Of a stretch of DNA of 64,000 nucleotides, positions 21,505-35,500 are shown piece after piece. How positions within the stretch are numbered: position 1 is the stretch's first letter; each line of letters begins with the position of its first letter. The translations under genes were made by a program, and so were the position numbers. The notes beneath the pieces were generated by a model. The model ran no database searches and was not told where the DNA came from. It worked only from the letters and a program-made list of their open reading frames with translations. Origin of the DNA: Tetmemena sp. SeJ-2015 (lineage: Eukaryota; Ciliophora; Spirotrichea; Sporadotrichida; Oxytrichidae); the NCBI GenBank assembly GCA_027382625.1, contig JAJKFJ010021440.1, forward strand, positions 98,346 through 162,345, given 5' to 3'.

Positions 21505-24218
21505 ATGGAAAAGACCCAAGAAAGTGAAAATTAATCATCAGCAAATACTAATGCAACCCAGTCATCTAGCAACTAGAGCAGTGGTGACTTTCTCAACGTA
21601 GGATCCCCCTCGAAGCAAAAGATGAAGAAGGTCCAATAGCATTAAAATATGATAGGAGGAGAAGATTCAAAAGAAGGCTAAGATAAATCGCTTTTATTTA
21701 GCTTGTAGTTACAATAAGTTTGTAAGATAAAGAAATCAGAGGAGAAATTGGAGAAGAGTACTACAGTCAAAATTAGATGAAAAAGATGTTTTACGATCTT
21801 GAGCACACTAACAATTACCACAAACTTCATTATAATCTTTGATGTGTTAATTGTGTTTCAAATTACCACACTAAGCGCTTAAATAATGTACCTCTAAGAG
21901 GAAATTTGGTGATCAATTACAGAAACTATGTGCTTGCTAAGGATCACAACAACAATATCCTGAAGAAAGATGTAACAAATGTGCTTGTGATTTGCACTGG
22001 TGGAACATTTTGTATGGTGAAGACTGACCGCGGATACATGGTCTAGAAGGGACTAGGCCAGAGACTCAAGTCCTATCATTCAATCATTTATTCTATAGAG
22101 TGATAAATTATTACAAACTATTGATTCCTTTTATGATAGGGAATATGCAGAGGCAAACAACTTGAAAGAAGATGAGCTTGTAACTCCTGAAACTCCTTAT
22201 AAAAAGAGAGTGAGGTTTACCATGCTAGAGTTTGATGAACTTATAGACTCAAGCAACATGATGATATCTGACTGGTAGAAAATGGCTGTTACTATTGAGT
22301 AAAACTTAGTAATAAAATATATTTGACCTGGCTAATAATCATTATGAACTATAGAGACTATGATGGGTTTGTTATTCTTCATGGTACTGATACTATGGCT
22401 TACACAGCCTCTGCCCTATCTTTCATGCTTGAGAACTTGAACAAGTCTGTGGTTATAACTGGCTCTCAGATTCCTCTATCCGAGCTGAAGAATGATGCAG
22501 TTGACAACTTACTAGGGTCTCTTTTAGTGGCTGGCCATTTCTAGATCTCTGAAGTCATGATCTTCTTTGCAAACAAGCTTCTTAGAGGAAACAGAACTCA
22601 GAAAGAGAGCACCAGTGACATGAGTGCCTTCTGTTCTCCTAATTTCCCAGCCTTAGGTACTTTTGGAGTTGATTTCGATATTTCAAATTGTGATACTTTA
22701 TCTATTGAAATAATATGAACTGGGATTAAACTCAGCGCTACATGTTTGAGGGAAAGATGACGTGCTTTTTGAACATGTCCAATAATATCTCGCTTATTAG
22801 TATTTCTCCTCTCTTTAACTGTAGCATTATCGAGAGTACTCTGGATAAATCTCAAGGTGTGATCATTTAAGCTTATTCAATTTAAAAAAGAGAGCCATAT
22901 GATCGAATGATCTTATATTTTATGGAATGGGAAATATACCAAACAAGTCGAAAGAGCTGCTTGATCTTATAAAGAAGGCAATTGAGAAAGATGTCATAGT
23001 AGTAATTCTTACCTAGTGCCACAAGGGCGGAGTGAATGATCTCTATGAAGCTGGAAGATCTCTGACTGAATTAGGAGCAGTACTTGGATAAGATATGACT
23101 CTAGAGTCTTGCTATGCCAAGCTTTCTTACCTATTGGGCAAGGGTTATTCAATTGAAAAAGTTAAGAAGATGCTGAGTAAGAGTTTAAGGGGTGAGCTAA
23201 CTGATCTCAAAAAAGAAGAGAAGATGTAAAAAGTCATCATACTATTGCATTTAGAATAATGTTTTCACTTAAGAATAGCAAACTGGTAGAAGCTATTGCA
23301 AAGGTACTGAAAAGTGATGAGGCAAGTGACTACAAGTTAATAGCGAATACTCTTGAGCCTGTACTGGTTAATTCGATTGCAAGTACTGGAGATATTGAGC
23401 AGCTAAAGAGACTCAAAGAATAGAATGTCAATTTCAACACAGTAGATTATAGATCAAGATCTGCTCTACACGTTGCTTGTCTTAAAGGTATATTTTAAGG
23501 AATATCACATTTAAGATAAGGTCATCTTGAGATAGTTAAATTCTTAATCAAGGAAAATGTGAACTTAGACAAGATGGATGCTACAGGTTGCTCTCCTCTA
23601 TACCATGCAATAAGAAAATGTCACTCAGGTATAGCCGCTCTTCTCTATTTGAAAGGAGCTTCTGTTCATTCACCACCAGAGAAACTTGCAAAACTTCTTT
23701 GTATTTGTGGATTCAGAGGAACAACTTCTATTATAAAGTTGCTAAATGATTGCGAGGCAAACATTCAATAATTTTATTTTATTCAAGTTTCTGACTACGA
23801 CTACAGAACAGTGGCACATTTAGCAGCAGCCGAAGGCCACACTGAACTTCTTCTCTATTTAATCAATGAGACAAATTTCGACTTCTCTCTCAAGGATAGA
23901 TGGGGCAAGACCCCTCTCGATGAAATATCAGATCCTGCTATTAGAAGAGACTTTGAAGTTGCACTAGCTCAAAGAATAGTTCGCAAGAGAAGGAATAGTT
24001 CTTAAGGGAGATCAATCGATGGTCAGGGAGGTAAAATCGTAGTAACCACCAACTTCAAGTCTGGTTAAATTGAAGCAGATTTAGCTAAGGGCCTAATTGA
24101 CACAAAGCAACAAGAATTAATAAGCTTGCACTTTGATTTTGCTAAATTATTAGAAGTCTTAGACCTTATAAATCAGTAGAAAATAGGTAAAAAGCATATT
24201 GAGCCAAAGAATGAGTGA
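21505..24218 (+). CDS. ASPG: L-asparaginase with C-terminal ankyrin repeats (ASPG type)
   Basis: Predicted reaction: L-Asn + H2O to L-Asp + NH3. After an N-terminal Ser/Gln-rich region, the catalytic domain shows the first active-site motif ICTGGTFCM, the second motif [13 protein letters not shown], then [10 protein letters not shown] and GNRTQKEST, and later [14 protein letters not shown]. This is followed by ankyrin repeats ([40 protein letters not shown]), the same domain order as animal ASPG. Five clear IESs interrupt it (pointers AATTACCACA, ATTC, AAC, TTAT, ATG); one in the YSIQ/YGMGN region removes an out-of-frame insert. An intron of 33 nt lies at about 23489-23521 and a possible 18-bp IES (pointer ATTCAA) near 23.77 kb. 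A frame change near 21.7 kb and one near 22.7 kb were not resolved. Stop TGA 24216-24218. It is paralogous to 38.6-42.9 kb. Confidence 0.85.
21813..21870. other. IES, 10-bp pointer AATTACCACA
   Basis: The repeat is at 21813-21822 and 21861-21870. Removing 48 bp joins LEHTNNYH to TKRLNNVPL. Confidence 0.85.
22078..22127. other. IES, pointer ATTC
   Basis: The repeat is at 22078-22081 and 22124-22127. Removing 46 bp joins RLKSYHS to [11 protein letters not shown]. Confidence 0.75.
22303..22349. other. IES, pointer AAC
   Basis: The repeat is at 22303-22305 and 22347-22349. Removal joins AVTIEQN to [15 protein letters not shown], a continuous asparaginase motif. Confidence 0.7.
22873..22923. other. 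IES, pointer TTAT
   Basis: The repeat is at 22873-22876 and 22920-22923. Removal joins VIIQAY to GMGNIPNKS; the paralog has an IES at the same codon (41693-41745) with pointer CTTAT. Confidence 0.75.
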
Positions 24219-24295
24219 GACTACCCAAGAGAGAGAGGTAATGTTATTCTCAAGAACATACCAAAAACCTTATTAACAAGTCATTCCATTAGATT

Positions 24296-25407
24296 TCAGA
24301 TTTTTAATTCAAAAACATCAAACTATACTTTCCTTTATTTCTAACTATCTTTTTAATTGAAGTTATGACCGCTGTTGTTTACTTGATCAAATTATGGCTC
24401 TTCAATGTAATCTTCGTTTGAAGACTCATAGTTTTGAGGCCTCTTTAAAAGATTAAAATAAGATAAAAATTGGATTTTTCATAACGTTCTTTTTCTAGAA
24501 GAAGTTTGATTGCATGTTGTTGCTGTGAGCTTAAGCGGTGTTTGCTGGTTCTCCCATGAGAGAGCTTTTAATATTGTTGAAATTATTGGCTGCCTCTACT
24601 TTTGCTGCCGCTTAATTTCTCTATGGGACTGGCTATGGCTCATTCTATTCCTTCAGTTTGCGAGAGTAGCCCTCCTTAAGTCTGTTGATCAAGCTTACAA
24701 TCTAAATTATGATATTTATCAGATATATTCTTCCTTCGAAGGTAAAAATAGATATTGGTGAGTTTGCTTACTTGTTTTCTGGGGATTTGTTTTGGATCGA
24801 AGTATTGAAATTACAGGATAAAATTTAAATTGATGTTAGAACTCTATCATCTATTGCTTGCTATTTGTCTTAAAAATTGAAATATATATATATATGATGA
24901 GATGAATTTGAGAAGAGTTTTATATTCTAATAGACAAGCAATATAATTTTAGTTAAATAAATATAAATAAAATTATTTCGTGAGTAGTAGGCTTCTGTTA
25001 CGAAAAGATGAGAAGCAATATCCTCAGAACTTGATTTTTGGAGCATATTGGTTTCTAGATTGATCTCGTGGTAAAAACGTTCTCTCTCACTCGAAGTAAA
25101 GTGATACACGATAGTTATTTTTGGAGGCATAAACTTTAGCAGGAACTGAGTCGGCACTGATGGAAGCAAAGACCCTGACATTGAAAGCGCTGCTAAGTCC
25201 ACAAACTAAACAAATATTATCACTCAGGTTACAATATATAAAATAAATCAAAAATGGGATATATAGAGAGGGCTTAAAATTTCATGATAATCTCTCCTCA
25301 CTCTCTTAAAATACTACTATCTTGTTAAGCATTTTTGTAGCAGGAATAAAAAAGGAGAGCCAAAAATCCAATTTCTATCTTACCTTAGCTGATTAAGCTG
25401 CACTCAT
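24296..25407 (-). CDS. Small protein, weak resemblance to centrosomal CEP19 family
   Basis: The frame starts MSAAQSAK at ATG 25407, followed by an intron of about 60 nt and an IES (pointer TATTT sense). The core reads FVDLAALSMSG, then FMPPKITIVYHFTSSERER and an acidic helix, then after an IES RLKEGYSRKLKEQNEPQPVP and a low-complexity linker. An acidic end (YIEEPQFDQVNNSGHNFN) leads to TGA 24296-24298. The pattern Pro-Pro-x-Ile-x-(Ile/Leu)-x-Tyr, an arginine-rich strand, a helical bundle and an acidic C-terminus resembles CEP19-like ciliary proteins, but this is from memory of the family shape only. A profile search would decide. Coding status is firm, the family call is weak. Confidence 0.5.
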
Positions 25408-25599
25408 TATTTTAAATCTGATAAATTTTTTATTTTTATAAATTATCCCTCTTTCGATAAAACTGCATTAATTATAATTTGTTCTTGAGAAAAGTTTCGA
25501 AGAAATTTGATAAAGTTAAAGATTTTCTATATTTGTATAACTGAATAAATAGTTAAAGTTTTAATGCTGGATTGAATTACACCCTCATTAATCCTATGA

Positions 25600-26491
25600 T
25601 CACAGAATTAACTGTTCTTCTTCTTGCATGGCTCCATTTGGATCCTCTTCTCCTTCTTCCATCTCCTCCAAATCGTTTGCATTTGCAGTACCTATGAAGT
25701 TACCTTACATGTCATATATATTTCCATCAGGGTCCATCAAGAACTCCTGATCCTCCCCTTCAATTTATATCCTCCTCATCACTATATTATCCTTAATATA
25801 TACACTCTCCTCCTCTTCATCTCCTGGTGCGCCACCCATGGAATTGTGCTGCTATGAAACAAGAACGTCCTCCATGCCGCTGTTGATTTGATCTCCATCT
25901 TCCTCGTTTTAGAATTGGTCGATATTCTAGTGCTGCATGAACTAGTCATTTGGGAACTGCTATTGAGAGTCGAAATTTTGATATGGGTTTTAATTGTCAT
26001 CTCCAAGATCTAGCAAGTCCCCACCGTTAAATATTTCGACTCTTATGGCTGGTCGTAGTTTTTAAATTGATCGAATGGATTTTGAGAGGGTGCTGCATAG
26101 TGCTTGCTGTCGAGAGCATCTTCATTCTCTGATTCGAAGTCTACCATATCAAGCAAGTTATCATGCTCCTTTTGCTTTTAGTTTAATCTAATACGAAATG
26201 ACATTTAATGGTAAGATGATGATAGTTCTAAATTTGAGTGTTTTGAATAACTCCTCCAATGTTAACGACTACGCTTGGGGGCTGTTGAAAGTAGATCTCC
26301 TCCTAGTGATTGATATTGTTACCTCCTGAGAAGTTCTACTCAGCTGCCTCTTGGACTTAGGGCGAGTGGCTAGGTGCAAAGTTCTGCACGTAACTATCTT
26401 TTACTGATATCTTAATTTCTCATTGACTTAAATTTGGAGGTAAAAAAGCTAGGATTTTAAAATTTAATAAAATTTGTTAATGAGACGCCAT
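25600..26491 (-). CDS. Acidic, disordered protein with clathrin-box-like motif
   Basis: The frame starts MASHQQIKISVKDS at ATG 26491 (joined through IES pointer AATTT at 26414-26418 and 26471-26475) and ends at TGA 25600-25602. The product is Asn/Gln/Asp-rich and includes FDQFKNYDQPQ, a GGDLLDLGDDN stretch that matches the clathrin-box form LLDLx, a long Asn-Gln-Phe repeat region, and a C-terminus with DPDGNIYDMQGNFIG and Glu-rich tail. One IES near 26.2 kb and a small intron or IES near 25.8 kb are required. The motif suggests an endocytic adaptor, but one short motif in a disordered protein is weak evidence. Divergent from the next gene with about 40 bp between starts. Confidence 0.55.
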
Positions 26492-26530
26492 TCCAAGTTA
26501 TTTCATGCATTTATTTCTTTTATTTTCTGA

Positions 26531-29500
26531 AAGTTAATTGAATTTGAGACCAAGCAAGTCTAACAGTCAAGCCTAAACAAACCCAATTTAAAAACCTCTA
26601 AACAGAAAAATAAAAAACTAGCATAGACTGACACTGCAGCAAAGAAGGCTACTTCAACTAAAAACGATTCATTGCAACTCTAAAATACTAAGATAAGCAG
26701 CACCAATATATCTAAAGACCCTTCATTTAATTTATTATTATGAATAATTATCATCACAAAGCATATCATTGGCAAAGGAGGAAAAGTACTGAACTACTAC
26801 TCAGCAAACTACAAATAAACAGATTGATCCATCTCAGATGTGCAGAGACAAATTATCATTTACACTCTTATTCCTATTTTAAATCAGTACTCATTTTACA
26901 TTCAAGTTCAAACCCTTTTCCTTTTTAATTAAAAGAATATGTTTTTGTTTCCTTAAAGGAATACAATCCCTCAAATTAAGACAGGCAAAATCTTTTATAA
27001 GGTTTATAAACTATTTAAGTGTTTATATAATCTACAGTGAGTAGCAAGATTAAGGTTATTCAAGTTAGTAGATACCAACTGAAAGCCACTAAAATATAGA
27101 GCATGCTACTATTTCTCGAGGCAGCCAGTCATAATTATCAGCATAGATACAAAATAACTCATAGGTCGAAGTTTTATACACTGAAAGAGATTAGATATTC
27201 GTAGTTAAAAATATCAGAAGAGAGAAGTCAATCAAAAATATCAACAACCCTCATCTCGAACTCAAATAACTTTCACCTAAAAAGAGCCCTAGAAATGGCC
27301 AAGAGCCCCAAAATATTCAAACGTTCGTAAACTACTAAATGATTCAACCACCATAGCAGAAGTCAAATAAAATTAGCGTGGATTTAGCGAGGTATTATCA
27401 TTCCACGGATTCTTAAAAATCCTCTTCTGGGACTTCAAATATACCCTCGTTATCTTTATTTTTAATGAGTTCTTTTGTTCCTAATAATTATAAATGCTCG
27501 CATCAATCTGTTAAAAACTCTCATTTGGATAGATTTTAAGGATTGAGATCTATGAGTAGCAGAGTGAGTGCGTCTAACATGTTCAAAGAGGCTGTGCCAG
27601 TCCACTTAAGCAAAAATAGTTAAAACATGAACTTAGGAGATCAAGATGAAGAGCCTGAGAATATTTAATATTGACTTCACATATGAATTTTAATGTTACA
27701 ATCTAGAGAATTCGTTCAGAGATGATAGAGAGATTGATATAGATAAGAATAAATGAGTCTTATTTAAAGTTCTAGAGAGAGTATTTATGGAGAGGATGAA
27801 CCAAAGCAAGATAAGAGTTCTAGATAGTATAGTAGTTGCAAACAGATTCCAAAAATAACAGTTAATGCTAACAGCCATGAAAATCTTAGAGAGTATCGCG
27901 AGATAGCTAACAACACAATCACAGAAGGAGAAACCTTCTGTCAAAAAAGAGGTGAGTTTATAATGTTCCAAAAATTTAAGTAAATATTTAGAGTGAGTTA
28001 AGCTCTCCTGGTTATTTAAATCTTTCCAAATTGCTTTTAGATAGGAAGGCAAGCAATGGTGATATGTTTAGAGCTGGCTTAAAAAGCTATAAATCATAAT
28101 TTTAAATTATATTAGTATAATAACAATTTGAAAGCAAATCATTTTTAATGGGATTCATTAGGCAAATTAGAGGGTTTACTTTTTGCTTATACAAAAGATT
28201 AAATTGAGGAAACTATGATTTTAAATGGCAAATTAATTTAATATTATTTTATTCTACTCTAAAATAAAAATATTTAGCTAAATCTCACCTCGGACAAGCA
28301 ACTAGTTTGAAGCTCATACTATCTTATTATACGACTAAAATACGAATAGTGCATCCTAAATTTCTAAAAACAGCCAAAGTTCACATTTGAAATCTCTGAT
28401 GGCTAGAAACACTCTCACTAGCGATCACAAGAAAACGGTTATGATCACTTAAAAGAAAAAATAACAGGTATCACAGTTATCTTCAGTTAGGCAGTCTACC
28501 TAAAAATTCATTAGTAACTCAGCTCAGACTAAGAAGATGCACTATTCTGCACATAAAGAAGTCAATAGTGGCTAGAAATTTGTTATTCAAACCTTCTTAC
28601 GGGGAGAAAGCTCAACTGAAAGAAAGGCAATCAGTTAATCTGAGAGTGAAGGAAAGAGCAGAGAAATAGCTCAAAATAGTAATGGAGGCGAAGATTATCA
28701 CCTGAATTGCTAAGAGAATGATAATTAACATAAGACAGTTGCAAGGAGACTCAATTTTTAAAATCTTAATGATAATAGTCAAGCGTTGATTGCAAATCTG
28801 TATGGATCAGTAGGAAGAGTACAAACAGAGAGTTAGTAAATGAAGTATAGTTTCAAAGCTACCATACCAAACTAAAATGAATTCTAATAAAAATCATAAA
28901 AAATATATAGCACTCATTTTATTCAATTCAAAATAAATAGGAAATTAGCAATTATAATTTTAATGAAAATAAAACCATTTGATTTCAAAAAGAAAATTAG
29001 AAAATAAAATTCCTTATAATAATTAACTTATAGTTGTTAACTTACTTATTGTTGTTTAATAGTAGTTCTCGATCAAATAACACGACCTTGCTAACATCTC
29101 CGCTTACTTTAAAAATACCAGATAGTAAGGCGAAGGCAATTAAAGATTCCAAAGTGATATAGATTCCTCATCCACCTTTCTAACATAATTCACTACTAGT
29201 TTAATATCTTATACTATAAAAAATATTTTTAAAAGATAGAGCATGATTAAAAAAAGAGCTATTAATCTATCACACATAAGAATGTTTATTCAATAAAGAG
29301 AGATGATTTTAATCATAAAACTTAGCCTGCAGATTTGAATCATAGAGAAGAATTCAGCTCCGAAACTTAAATTGGCTACTTGAATAATGTAAAACTACTT
29401 AAAGAGTAAAACTCAAACAAGAAATCATAAAAGCTTGAGGAAGAAGATGAATAGAAAACTTAATTTTAATTAAGCCACCAAAAACCAAAATCTAGCTTAA

Positions 29501-32500
29501 TTCAAATCACACCAGAGAAAGGCCAAAATTAACAATAAAATTTATAATTTGCAAAAATAATGGCTAGAAACATTTAATTCCACAAAGCTAATTACGAGGA
29601 ATAAGTTTAAAATTTGTATATTAATGACAATATTTGGAAGATAAAATTATTTATAGTTGGAGAGAGTTATGCGCGTTTTCAAGAACTGACCTCAACTCCT
29701 CAAAAAGAGACATAGAGATATCAATATCACCCCACTCATCACAGTTCTCATCGCCCTCAAATTAGAAACAGCCAAGTGTCAGCAGCTATGATGTCTTAAA
29801 ATGAGCAAGAGATACTTTAAGTTATTCGTTAGTCTTATAAGCAAATGGAATTTCAAAATGAATTTAACCTAAACTCCCAAGACTTCTTGAATATGAGTGA
29901 AACTCAGCCTTTGAACCAATCTTTCGGTCAGGAGCCTTAAGTAAGGTCTATTTATGGGCGAGAGAAGGGCACCTTGAATGCTGCTAAGATTGAATTCAAA
30001 GAGCAAATAATCTAGTAAGAAATTGAACAGAGAGGGGGGATGAGAATGGACGTTGAAGATGATGAAATTTTATGCAACTATGGGACACGCCCGAAAAGAG
30101 GATTTTCAGAGTATGATAGTAAGAATAGATTTATGCTACTCGAGAAACCTCAAAGATTTGACTAGGCCAATGCCATAAAGAACTTCAAGGGATTAGATGA
30201 GAGAAAGAATTCAAGAGTGCTTTCAAACTGGAAGGTAAACCCTTTCATGAAAATTGAATCAAAGGGAGATGAATAGCCTAGGCCGCAGGAAGAAGTGAGT
30301 GATTCTGATAGCATTCATTATTTTAGCTTTCAATCTTTTTAGCTAAGATGGAAACCTGAAAATAACGTCTAGAGATAATTTAAGGGAGTTTAAGATTTTA
30401 AAGATGAAGGGCCAGGATCTCTGGTGCATACCTGACCGCTTCTTCAATAACAGCAGGGATAATGAAATGGTGGAGGAACTAGACATTTCGAAGAATTAGA
30501 TAAGAAGAGTAACTGCTAGAGTATTAGAATGCTTGCCTACTCTATAGAGACTAGATCTTTCTTAGAATCAGATTTAGAGCTTTCAAAACACAGCACACTA
30601 AAACATAAAGATAGGTTAATTATTGAAAAGTGAAATTTCATTTTGTAAGATTCTTAACCTTAGTGGGAATAAGCTTACTGACCTTTGTGAAGAGATAGGA
30701 GACTTAAAGGAGCTAAGAGAGCTCTACCTATCTCATAATCTATTCAAGAGAGTCACACCTAATTTAGTTTCCATGAAGAAGTTGAGGGTACTTGATTTAT
30801 CTTATAACAAACTAAAAGATCTACCGCCTGGCATGGGTTATTTATCGGAATTAGAAGTCTTATAAATTGAAGGCAATCCTATCCAATGTTAAAAAAGTTA
30901 TTTCTGTTATTTCAAAAATTAAATCTTAATCGACTTCAGCACTTGCCAGCTGAGTTCCATTTTTATAAGAACCTTCGAATGATCGGAATAGATTGGCTTT
31001 AGTATTGCTACTCCCCTTACCCAATAATAATGGACAAGTAATACTCAGATAAATTTGAATTCATGACTACCAAACTGAAGTAACTTTCCACATAGAAATT
31101 CAACTCAAATTAGACCATAACTTTCCAAGATTTTACACAAGCACTGAGTGATAATGCAGAGAGTTATATTCAATATATGGACTCTAAAAACAGAACAAAA
31201 CTTCATCTGGCAGTGCTTTCATTTATAATGAGGAAATTAATAAAATTTAAATTATAAAGCTTAAGAATGATAAGACCGTTGTTAATTTCTTATTGAAAGA
31301 CTCTAAAAGTTCTTAAGGAAAAGATTTCCTTAATGACTTAGACACAGATTACTATAGCCCCTTGGGACTTGCACTTAAAGAGGATAGGCCTAAAATTTTA
31401 TTACGTCTCCTTTAGGAGCCTCAGGTGAAGGTGGATGTGAGATGTGGAATTTATAGTAGTTCAATTCTAATGCTTGCAATACAAAAGTTAGATCCTTAAA
31501 ATGTGGAAAAGCTATTGATGAAGGGAGCTGAGGTTAATTTGAGAGACGAATAGAGCGGAGATTGTGCAATTCATTTCCTGATGAACATATATGGCAAGAA
31601 TATATGATTATCTTTAGTTTTATTTTATGTTTGTAAAGAACATCACAAAGGCTAAAAGAATACTAGAGCTTTTGGTAAGTTACGGGTGTGACCTGAATAT
31701 CAAGAATTCAGAGAAATGGACTCCACTTCATGTAGCTATAAGGAGAAATTCCTACGAGGCAGTAAATGCTCTTCTTGAAGTTAGTCACTAAGGGATTGAA
31801 CTTGAGGGACTTGAGTTAAATGCTTAGGGTGGTCCTGATAGAAATTCTCCTCTTCATTTGGCAGCCCTGGGATCTTACGCTTCAAATTACAAGATAGTTC
31901 AATTATTTTTCACTCATAAATTTCGAATTTTATAGTTGGCCTATTGATTGATCAGGGAGCCAATTTATTTGTGTACAATATAAATCTGAAGACACCATTC
32001 TCAGTTTTGAGCAACAATCTTCTGATGATCAAAATTCTCAAGAAAGCTATATTCTTTACTTACTTAATCTTTTTTATGTGTATTTTCTATGGTGAGAGAG
32101 ACAATCGATATTTTCACTAACAAAACTCTTCTTGTGAAGGAAAGCCATCTCAGAAATGTGCTTCTCTTCAAGAAGCTTATGACTATTTCAATGGTCCAAA
32201 AGTAAAACCCAACTCAAATAATTGCCCAAAATTAGTAATAAGTGACCATAAATGTCATAAATAAGAGTAAAATGCATTAAAATCGAGAGGAATTAGTGTT
32301 TTCCATAAGGTAGAGTTATAGAAATAGACAAAAGCTTAAAATATAAGAAACTAAAAACCCTATTCCAATTGACACTAAGCATATTTAAAGAAAAAGGAAC
32401 TTAACCTTAGCCAAACCAGGATAATCAGATAGCCTCAGAAACAATAAGTTCAATTAGAATTAGACCTACATAACCACTTAATCTCCTTAGACTAATAAAT

Positions 32501-35500
32501 ATACAAGGCAATCTGGGAGCACAACAAGAATAGGATATTTAATTATTTGAAATAGATAATTTATAGGTCCTAAGTAGTATCAAAATAGTGACGTTCATCA
32601 TTCAATTAGAGATAGAAGTCACTAACCAGAGAGAAGTAGAGACTAGCCAGACGATTTATTGTATGATCTTATATTTCATAAATAGTGTATTTCTTTTTTA
32701 TCTCGAAGAAACTGTTAATGAAAATTACAAGATGATAAGCTTCTAAGTGTAAATGCGTTTCTTAAGAAATTATTTAGAGTCTCCCCAAAAGCAGCAAAGT
32801 ATGCATTTATTCTAAGGACAGTAACTTATTTCTTCAGCAAAACCTTTAAAGGTAGACTTCAGAAGGAACGCATTTATTTTGTATGCATTTCTCTGTTTAT
32901 ATGGAACATTCAATTGGACTAAATTAAGGACTTGACAGAGTCTTTAGTATTTTAAGATGAGTTATCAATACTCTTCTCTTAATAAAAAAAGAAAGAGAAA
33001 AGTAATATCGCTAGTACCTTAAGATCTCCTAGAACTGCTGAGGCTCCTTAATTCAGATTTTAATCTCGATCACCACAACCAGAGGAAGAAGCTGAGCTCC
33101 ATTAGCCATTGAGAGTTTAGGAGCATGAGTTCAATTGTTATAAAGAGAAAACGCCCTCTCATGTGATATTAAACTTCTCTCTTAAGCTAATTGGTTGCAT
33201 TTATTTGGTGTGAGATAATTTTCAAAGACTTAGAAGAGCTTTATGAATATGCCTAAAGCTTTACCCAACACCTCTTCCTTAATTAATAGCAGGAATAAGA
33301 GTAGCAAGTCTTTTCTCGAAGAGCAGAGAGATATATCTTTCTCGCAAATCTATCATTCTCAAAAGACCAATAATGACATGGTAGTTCTCCCATCGTAAAA
33401 CTTCTACTACTTAAAAGACTAGCTTATTTATAATGCAAATTAAATACTTATTTTTCTAAAGCTCTTAAGCTCTAACTCTCTTAGAAATAAATCTCTTCAA
33501 GAACAAATGAAAATGTTCAATAATTTTCAAAGACTGTTCTTCGAAAGGTTGAATATAGTTAGTTAAGAGAAAGGAAACTACTCACATTAGACAAATAATT
33601 TTATGACAAGTAGTAACACAGAGAATGCTTACATAATTTCATTTCATGATGTCTTTTTATAAATGTAGAAGAAAGAATTCTAAGAGAAAAATTGTTAACA
33701 TTCAAAGATTTTCTTTAAGTAATAAAAGACCTTGATAGTGATTATATGATAGAGCGAGTGATAGATTTTTGCGAATCTCTTTTGCCTTTTTAGAATCAGT
33801 AAAGCAAGATAATTTCCAAGCTCCAAAGAATAGAGGCTTTTGAGGATCTATCCTAGAAGATACAAGTAATTTTGAAGGAGACCTCTCAAATAATGGAAGA
33901 TGAAGAGTAAATACAGAAACTTTTGGATATGAGCAGATGGTTCGCTGGATTTTAAGAGAGATTACTGAATGCCAAAAGATAATAAAAATCTACGAATGCA
34001 ACCAGCAATAATTCTAAGCTTTATAGTTTTTAATATATTTGATCAATCAGAGTTTATTCCGAAAGAATAGCTCCAACATATATCTTATAAGTACTAGTGG
34101 CAAAATGAATGAGGAGGATTCAGTCAATATTTTTTAATTGGATTAGTAGAAAGTTAATCACTAAGGGATGGAGATACTGCAAAACTAGTAAAATCAGCAC
34201 CGAAATAAGAATCCTTTTAAACTGCACTCAAATAAGAGCGTCAGCCCTCCTCACCATACTTATCTATAATATTATGGAAAGTGAATGTATTTTTACTGAG
34301 GTGAGAAATGACTCTGACGATGAAACCACAAGGAAAAATGGTTTTAGGGGAATATATAAGCACTAAAATATTGTCATACCTGGTTCCAGACAACAATAGA
34401 TGTTTGAAAATCAAAAGCCAAATAAGTTTCAAAATCCTCAAGTAAGAGTCCAGATTGAGAATATTTTTGACCAGAAGGTTATCTTCTCTCCACCTTCAAT
34501 TGGAAAACAACAAACTAATGTCAAAGTTATGCAAATATAAGTACCTCAAGATAACTCATAGTTAATCTAACTAATTTAGTTAATTTTAGTAACCTAAATT
34601 AAAAAATAATTCACTAGGAGTGTTAAATTTATCAAATTCATATAGGAAAAGCATATGAATATATCTTATAGAGAATATTTTCTTATTAAATAATTTTTTC
34701 TAGATTAATGGATCCTTGATTGCTCAAAATAATAAACTAAGCTTCTAAATTACTCAAAAATCATCTAAACTAAGCAATTCAGAAATGATTAGTAAAATTG
34801 AATGGATATTTTAAAGAAACAATTTAAATATTGTAAAAATAAATATTTTAAGTATAAATTTTAATAGTCTGTAACTCAACCATTTGAGATAGAAAGCTAT
34901 GAAATTTTAAGTTCCCGTCCAGCCATCACATAGCAATACTAATTCTAGCTGCCACCTTCACAAAAGAAAGAGATAATTAACTCTTAATGAGATATATATT
35001 TGAGTAATCAAATACCAAATGGCCCCTCCCTTTTTTCTATAATTAGTGAGGAGTAGCTTCCTCTTGGATTTCATAATGTTTCTCAAGGTAACTTATTTGA
35101 ATAATTTGCTTAGGTTAATTTATGAAGGTAACTTCGCCTTTCCAGAGCCAAAGCCAATTTCGAGTCTCTTTGTTTAAAATCAAACCGCTGATAGTAATTA
35201 AACCAATAACTCATATAAGTTAAAGTTAAACACCTCATCACAGCAGTAGTAGAAGAACTCAGAAAAGAAAAAATTCAGCATTCAGAGCTCTAATGCTTTT
35301 CATAGTCATAATTTCACTACAAAAGAAAATGCAAAAGCTAGTCTGAAGAATAGTGCAAATTCGGAAGGACAGCAACTTAAGCATTAAATGACCTCAGATT
35401 AAATTAATATACAGAGCCACTCATCGTCATTGGTAAAGGCCAATCGTAATTATAATTATTGCTTTTATCTCTAAATCTATGTGGAATCACATAATCAGAA

